A model generated the notes under the pieces. The model saw nothing but the letters and a program-made list of their open reading frames with translations, ran no database searches and was not told where the DNA came from. 64,000 bases of DNA, taken from positions 62,001-126,000 of the IMG/VR virus record IMGVR_UViG_3300046171_000162. One strand, 5' to 3'. Position 1 is the stretch's first letter. The number at the start of each line of letters is the position of its first letter. The DNA is from a virus. A program made the position numbers and the translations under genes. Shown in pieces: positions 60,811-64,000 of the stretch.

Positions 60811-60993
60811 ATGAACAAAACACTCCTCTCCAATCCACAGACACTGCAAGACCTGCAGGATTTCCTCTTCGATACCATGCTGCCTGGTGACCTGGCAGTG
60901 GACTGGTTTTGTAATCAGTTCAACGTGTCTGCCACCGATGAGGTGATAGACTTCGTTCTGGATGCTCACTTCGCTATGTTCGCTGATCAATGA
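60811..60993 (+). CDS. Small hypothetical protein
   Basis: 60 aa from the ATG at 60811; the reading upstream is not credible coding. Helical (LQDLQDFLFDTMLPGDLAVDWFCNQF). Upstream 60778-60789 carries GGCACAGCACCCC-type sequence also found at 54711. Overlaps the next gene by four bases. Confidence 0.6.
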   Translation: MNKTLLSNPQTLQDLQDFLFDTMLPGDLAVDWFCNQFNVSATDEVIDFVLDAHFAMFADQ

Positions 60994-61115
60994 AACGCAT
61001 TAAGAAAGTCTTCCCCCTTGCCCTTGCCGTTGTGGTGGGCATCATCGCAGCAGACTACGTGAAGCAGGGTGCAGTCGCTGGACTGGCACTGCATCAACAG
61101 CACGTCTGCCGCTGA
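60990..61115 (+). CDS. Very small secreted or membrane protein
   Basis: 41 aa with a basic N-terminus (MKRIKKV) and one hydrophobic segment (FPLALAVVVGIIAADYV), like a signal anchor. Its stop lies inside the repeated upstream element of the next gene. Confidence 0.5.
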   Translation: MKRIKKVFPLALAVVVGIIAADYVKQGAVAGLALHQQHVCR

Positions 61116-61134
61116 CCGTCTAGGATACACACAA
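61110..61134 (+). repeat. Repeated 5' element, copy 1
   Basis: A 25-base element beginning CGCTGACCG and containing CTAGGATACACACAA, 15 bases before the ATG at 61150 with a purine-rich A/C leader. It matches 61590-61614 with a single difference. It may be a promoter -10 region plus leader. Confidence 0.6.
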
Positions 61135-61149
61135 GCAAACAAAAAAACA

Positions 61150-61356
61150 ATGATCAACGTCTCCTGCATCAGCCCACGACCCTCCCGATCGGTCTGGACT
61201 CTCAAGGTCAATCCCTTCACTGGCACATGTGCTGTCCGTTGGTTCAAAACTCCATCAGCAGAATACACATTCAAAACTCGCAAGCGTGACATCCTAGCAT
61301 TGATGATGGCAGGAGACCGCTCCCTAGGACAGTGGGTAAACTATCACATGGCATAG
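61150..61356 (+). CDS. Small basic hypothetical protein
   Basis: 68 aa from the ATG at 61150. Beta-rich first half with Arg and Trp (SRSVWTLKVNPFTGTCAVRWFK), helical second half. Codon use is host-like and GC-richer than the fibre genes. Confidence 0.6.
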   Translation: MINVSCISPRPSRSVWTLKVNPFTGTCAVRWFKTPSAEYTFKTRKRDILALMMAGDRSLGQWVNYHMA

Positions 61357-61377
61357 GGCAGACGCCCTCACAGCCCC

Positions 61378-61383
61378 TATAAT
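61378..61383 (+). promoter_or_regulatory. -10 box; possible leaderless transcript
   Basis: TATAAT six bases before ATG 61390. Transcription from this box would start at or next to the A of the ATG. No good -35 is visible at 17 bases. Confidence 0.4.
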
Positions 61384-61389
61384 AAGGAC

Positions 61390-61587
61390 ATGAACAAAAT
61401 CAAATTCGATTCTAACGGCATCTACGCCTCATCTCCCGAACTCGCTGCCATCGCCCTGCGAGTGCTTGAGCAGGAGAAGAAAGAACGTGAAGCGGCGCGA
61501 CGTGCTGCCGAGTCTGCTGATGAGTTCCCATCCTGGGGACCTGCTATGGGACAGTGGGGAGTCTGGAACATCAGCGACCGCGATTGA
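61390..61587 (+). CDS. Small hypothetical protein
   Basis: 65 aa. Charged central helix (LEQEKKEREAARRAAESADE) and a C-terminal Trp/Gly segment (SWGPAMGQWGVWNI). May be translated from a leaderless mRNA. Confidence 0.6.
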   Translation: MNKIKFDSNGIYASSPELAAIALRVLEQEKKEREAARRAAESADEFPSWGPAMGQWGVWNISDRD

Positions 61588-61589
61588 TT

Positions 61590-61614
61590 CGCTGACCGAC
61601 TAGGATACACACAA
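61590..61614 (+). repeat. Repeated 5' element, copy 2
   Basis: Second copy of the element at 61110-61134, again followed by an A/C-rich leader and an ATG (61629) 15 bases on. Confidence 0.6.
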
Positions 61615-61628
61615 CAAACAAACAAAGC

Positions 61629-61856
61629 ATGTTCGCAGTTCAACCCGTCTCCTTCGGCACCTTTGACGAGTGGGGTGCAGAGTACACACCCACCATAGAG
61701 GGAGCATACCGCATGGCAGGCATCAGGCAAGCAGACGGCGAGGGAGACCAGATGATCTGGCGTCTGACCAGTGGCGAACCCGTCGCATGGGTGAGGGTCT
61801 ACGCTGACGAGAACGTGGACGCTGTGACACCTGACGCACTGGCGCTGTTGGTCTGA
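61629..61856 (+). CDS. Small hypothetical protein
   Basis: 75 aa, mixed alpha/beta (MIWRLTSGEPVAWVRVYADENVDAV). It follows the repeated 5' element and probably has its own transcript. Confidence 0.6.
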   Translation: MFAVQPVSFGTFDEWGAEYTPTIEGAYRMAGIRQADGEGDQMIWRLTSGEPVAWVRVYADENVDAVTPDALALLV

Positions 61857-61906
61857 TTTCCACCGCTGACCCTGTAGACTTTAAAAGAACAAACGCACAC
61901 GACACC

Positions 61907-62128
61907 ATGAACGGTTGGGCAACTTACGAAACCTGGAACGCTGCACTGTGGATCGGCAACGATGAGACCATCTACCGTCACGCCAAACTGAACAAGAACC
62001 TGGGCTACCGCAAGTGGGCAAAGCGATTCATCGATGAATTCGGTGAGTACATCACGGGCGACGGTGTGGCATGGTTGCACGACGACATCGACACCGACGA
62101 GATGGATCAGATGCTGGCAGAACTCTAG
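61907..62128 (+). CDS. DUF7249-like small protein
   Basis: 73 aa starting MNGWATYETWNAALWIGND, the hallmark of a small phage family (NGY/WxxYETWNxALWxxND). A helical remainder ends in an acidic tail. Function unknown. Confidence 0.65.
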   Translation: MNGWATYETWNAALWIGNDETIYRHAKLNKNLGYRKWAKRFIDEFGEYITGDGVAWLHDDIDTDEMDQMLAEL

Positions 62129-62174
62129 GGGTCTGCCCCCCATGCTACAATATACACCAACGACACACCACACC

Positions 62175-62750
62175 ATGACCCCCACCGTGACCCGCTTCCA
62201 ATCAGTCATCGACCACTATACCAGATCGGTCGCCCCCCTCAATGAGCAGTACACAAATACTCTTAACGCAGGCGGCAAGATGAGGGGCACCGTAGGTAAA
62301 CTCTACGAGGACATTGCACAGGGTATTGTCTACACTGTAGACCCCACACTTGTGGTTAAGCACAATGACTATATTCTCATTGAATCGCGTGGGGGACAGT
62401 ATTACAAAAAGGTGCAAGTTGACCTGCACGTATACAAGGACGATGAATTAGTTTGCATCATTGAGTGCAAGACTTATCTCGATTCATCTATGCTGGACCG
62501 TGCATGTAGTGAGTTCGATAAGATCAGGCGTGTGTACCCTGGTATACCTGCAGCGGTATTTACAGGTCAGTTCGATGTTAAGCATGAGACCTATGATTGG
62601 TTCAAAGATGAATGTGAGTTTGACACGTTCGTTGTTAACCAAACCAAGCAACGTGATAGTAATAATCCCATCTACAAGACTTGCGACCCATTAGATACAC
62701 AATCTCTCGAATCTTTCGCAGACTGGGTGAGATCAGCAGTCAACCAGTAA
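62175..62750 (+). CDS. PD-(D/E)XK nuclease-like protein
   Basis: 191 aa from the ATG at 62175. GKLYEDIAQGIV gives the helix Glu, VQVDLHVY the Asp, and LVCIIECKTYL the E-x-K of a restriction-endonuclease-like core; LDRACSEFDKIRRVYP follows. It may be a host-DNA-degrading or restriction-type enzyme; no methyltransferase partner is in the window. A strong terminator lies just after. Confidence 0.65.
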   Translation: MTPTVTRFQSVIDHYTRSVAPLNEQYTNTLNAGGKMRGTVGKLYEDIAQGIVYTVDPTLVVKHNDYILIESRGGQYYKKVQVDLHVYKDDELVCIIECKTYLDSSMLDRACSEFDKIRRVYPGIPAAVFTGQFDVKHETYDWFKDECEFDTFVVNQTKQRDSNNPIYKTCDPLDTQSLESFADWVRSAVNQ

Positions 62751-62758
62751 GTAACACA

Positions 62759-62784
62759 CAGGGGCAGTGATTTGCCCCTTTTTT
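62759..62784 (+). terminator. Rho-independent terminator
   Basis: GGGGCA (62761-62766) pairs with TGCCCC (62773-62778), followed by six T. It ends the small-gene region. Confidence 0.9.
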
Positions 62785-62851
62785 GTGATACCCCCGATCG
62801 CCGTACCAAAAAAGTACCTTCTTCCTAACCTACAAAGTGTTACCCAAGCGA

Positions 62852-62859
62852 GATAAATA
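62852..62859 (+). promoter_or_regulatory. Late promoter
   Basis: GATAAATA, followed by a 60-base A/C-rich leader, ahead of the coiled-coil genes and the unidentified gene at 63244. Confidence 0.7.
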
Positions 62860-62919
62860 TTACGGGTCCCCCCTATACAAAAAAATCCCCCAGAAAATTT
62901 TTACCCCCATAGTTGAATC

Positions 62920-63126
62920 ATGAAAGACTACGATGGATATCTGAATAAGCAAGCAGAAGTCCTTAACGAGTTTGACGACTTTTGCGAACAATTTGAGAAA
63001 CGTGCCTCCGAGAACTTTAAGAATGCAGACAAATCCGATGAACGATTCAAACTCCTCCAAGAAATCTCTGAACCTGGAACAAGTGCTGGAGAGAGCATTT
63101 CAGGAGATACGGGAACTGAAGAGTGA
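62920..63126 (+). CDS. Small helical protein of a late operon
   Basis: 68 aa; coiled-coil-like first 50 residues (LNKQAEVLNEFDDFCEQFEKRASENFK), Ser/Gly/Thr-rich tail. Overlaps the next gene in another frame by 89 bases. Confidence 0.6.
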   Translation: MKDYDGYLNKQAEVLNEFDDFCEQFEKRASENFKNADKSDERFKLLQEISEPGTSAGESISGDTGTEE

Positions 63127-63244
63127 AGTCGAGCGTCTAAAGTCTCCACAACTCATGTATAGACGCCCTGGTGCTGACGCACATGAGAAGGTAACAGATT
63201 ACTTGGATGATGTAGATAAAAGACTACGAGTATTAGAAAGGTAA
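63038..63244 (+). CDS. Small coiled-coil protein of a late operon
   Basis: 68 aa from the ATG at 63038. Heptad-like helices (LEQVLERAFQEIRELKSEVERLK and VTDYLDDVDKRLRVLE). The stop overlaps the next ATG (TAATG). Confidence 0.6.
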   Translation: MNDSNSSKKSLNLEQVLERAFQEIRELKSEVERLKSPQLMYRRPGADAHEKVTDYLDDVDKRLRVLER

Positions 63245-64000
63245 TGGCAATACTGATACCTGCTGGTCAATCCTTTACGAATGTGGGTGGCATGTGGAAG
63301 ATGCTGCCTGCCCCTGGAATCTTTGTGTTACCCGACATGAGGAGAGAGGGGCAGGAGATTAATATCTACGAGACTGCTGGGGTAGTGAATGTCACTGCTC
63401 AAGCGAACTTGGTATGTCCTGGAGGCACACCAGGTCCCTCGCAGCCGAGTCCCGAGTTAATCACAGGTATCAGTGTCAGTATCAATCCACCTGGTGTGGT
63501 AGTCCTGAAAGGAGGAGTACCCACCATTGCAGAGATGAGGGATGGTTCTGATGCTGTGAGTCTTGGGAGCATCAGTGTAGCACCTGGAGTCACCACATTA
63601 GTGCTGCCGTTGCCTATCATTGGCAATTACACGGAGAAGTGGTTATATGATGGTGAGGCAGGTTTCATTGAGAGTTATAAGGGATTAGAGGTGCCAACAG
63701 CACAGGACAATGTGAGAAGTTCATCGTATATCAGTGGTCAGGGTAGGGTGAAGCCTATCTCACAAAAAATGAGGACCGAGCCTCTGATAGCACGAAAGAT
63801 ACCTGGAGGAGGTGTAAGGAACTATGCATATCAGAATAGTGTAGGTAGAGAGTTATATGGACCTATAGGACATGACCTTGCTCAACAGAATAGTAACTAT
63901 ATGTGGTCCTACCGACCCTCTCTGATACAAACACTACGTTATCATTATCTCATTACTGTTACGAGTACATGTCCACCATATACTTGGACATTCCCAGCAT
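63244..64000 (+). CDS. Unidentified late protein, 5' part (runs off window)
   Basis: 252 codons open to the right edge, start MAILIPAGQSFTNVGG. Rich in Gly, Pro and Val with short beta-like repeats (ISVSINPPGVVVLKGG, ISVAPGVTTLVLPLP). Codon use is unusually rich in AGG, GGG and GTG compared with the fibre genes. A late promoter upstream and the composition point to a virion protein, but no family is recognised. Confidence 0.7.
   Translation, partial: MAILIPAGQSFTNVGGMWKMLPAPGIFVLPDMRREGQEINIYETAGVVNVTAQANLVCPGGTPGPSQPSPELITGISVSINPPGVVVLKGGVPTIAEMRDGSDAVSLGSISVAPGVTTLVLPLPIIGNYTEKWLYDGEAGFIESYKGLEVPTAQDNVRSSSYISGQGRVKPISQKMRTEPLIARKIPGGGVRNYAYQNSVGRELYGPIGHDLAQQNSNYMWSYRPSLIQTLRYHYLITVTSTCPPYTWTFPA

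Noticed and set aside
1-64000. CRISPR arrays, insertion sequences, integrase or attachment sites
   Set aside because: No regularly spaced short repeats, transposase or integrase genes were seen; the repeats found are protein-coding or paired intergenic elements.
1-64000. Photosystem genes (psbA, psbD) and other common cyanophage metabolic genes
   Set aside because: None is present in this window; only cpeT and a CP12-like gene were found.

Overview
The window is part of the genome of a T4-like (myovirus) cyanophage, most probably infecting marine Synechococcus or Prochlorococcus. The evidence is a recognisable T4 core set (PhoH, gp33, gp32, gp53, gp48, gp4, gp26/gp51, gp27-like and gp5-like hub proteins) combined with cyanophage-specific content: a CpeT-like bilin-lyase-family gene, a CP12-like Calvin-cycle regulator, a DUF1825 gene, many 2OG-Fe(II) oxygenases, a tRNA cluster and the very large 3.7 kDa-residue-scale (3,693 aa) virion protein. 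Promoters are of two kinds: near-perfect sigma70 promoters (TTGACA-17-TATAAT) in front of early/middle genes, and T4 late-type CTAAATA/ATAAATA boxes in front of virion genes.

Layout. 1-2650: rightward DNA-metabolism and late-transcription genes (phoH end, MGME1/RecB-like exonuclease, gp33, DUF1825, gp32) closed by a strong terminator. 2633-5526: leftward baseplate/head-completion block (gp4, an unassigned protein, gp48, gp53). 5559-18592: rightward tail block: tube-like protein, gp26 with gp51 in the -1 frame, tape-measure-like protein, glucosaminidase-bearing tape-measure-like protein, gp27-like hub, gp5-type OB-fold protein and a separate needle-like protein. 18660-21530: early small genes, a monothiol glutaredoxin-like gene, cpeT, a 2OG oxygenase and five tRNAs (Leu-UAA, Thr-UGU, Leu-UAG, Ala-UGC, Asn-GUU). 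21578-44281: adsorption apparatus: the 3,693-aa protein, two collar-domain proteins, three glycine-rich/Ig-like putative adhesins with a shared C-terminal module, and a third collar-domain protein. 44284-48428: three 2OG oxygenases, a fibre-assembly-like protein and two unknowns. 48431-62784: a dense set of about 35 short, often start/stop-overlapping genes (CP12-like, a carbamoyltransferase, two more 2OG oxygenases, a KTSC-like gene, a PD-(D/E)XK nuclease-like gene), many with their own promoter; a 270-base gap at 59081-59350 has DnaA-box-like repeats. 62852-64000: a late promoter, two overlapping coiled-coil genes and the start of an unidentified protein running off the window.

Most notable: (1) gp26 ends at a U_UUU_UUC slippery heptamer followed at once by a stem-loop, and gp51 lies in the -1 frame without a start codon of its own, so a gp26-gp51 fusion made by programmed frameshifting (like lambda G/GT tail chaperones) is predicted; (2) T4 gp5 appears dispersed over three genes; (3) two 52-base intergenic elements follow two distant virion genes; (4) tRNA genes supply stop codons to upstream genes; (5) three fibre genes share an exchangeable C-terminal cassette. 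Two genes (gp26 and the gene at 55821) each look as if one C has been lost from a CC pair, which may be sequencing error or real decay.
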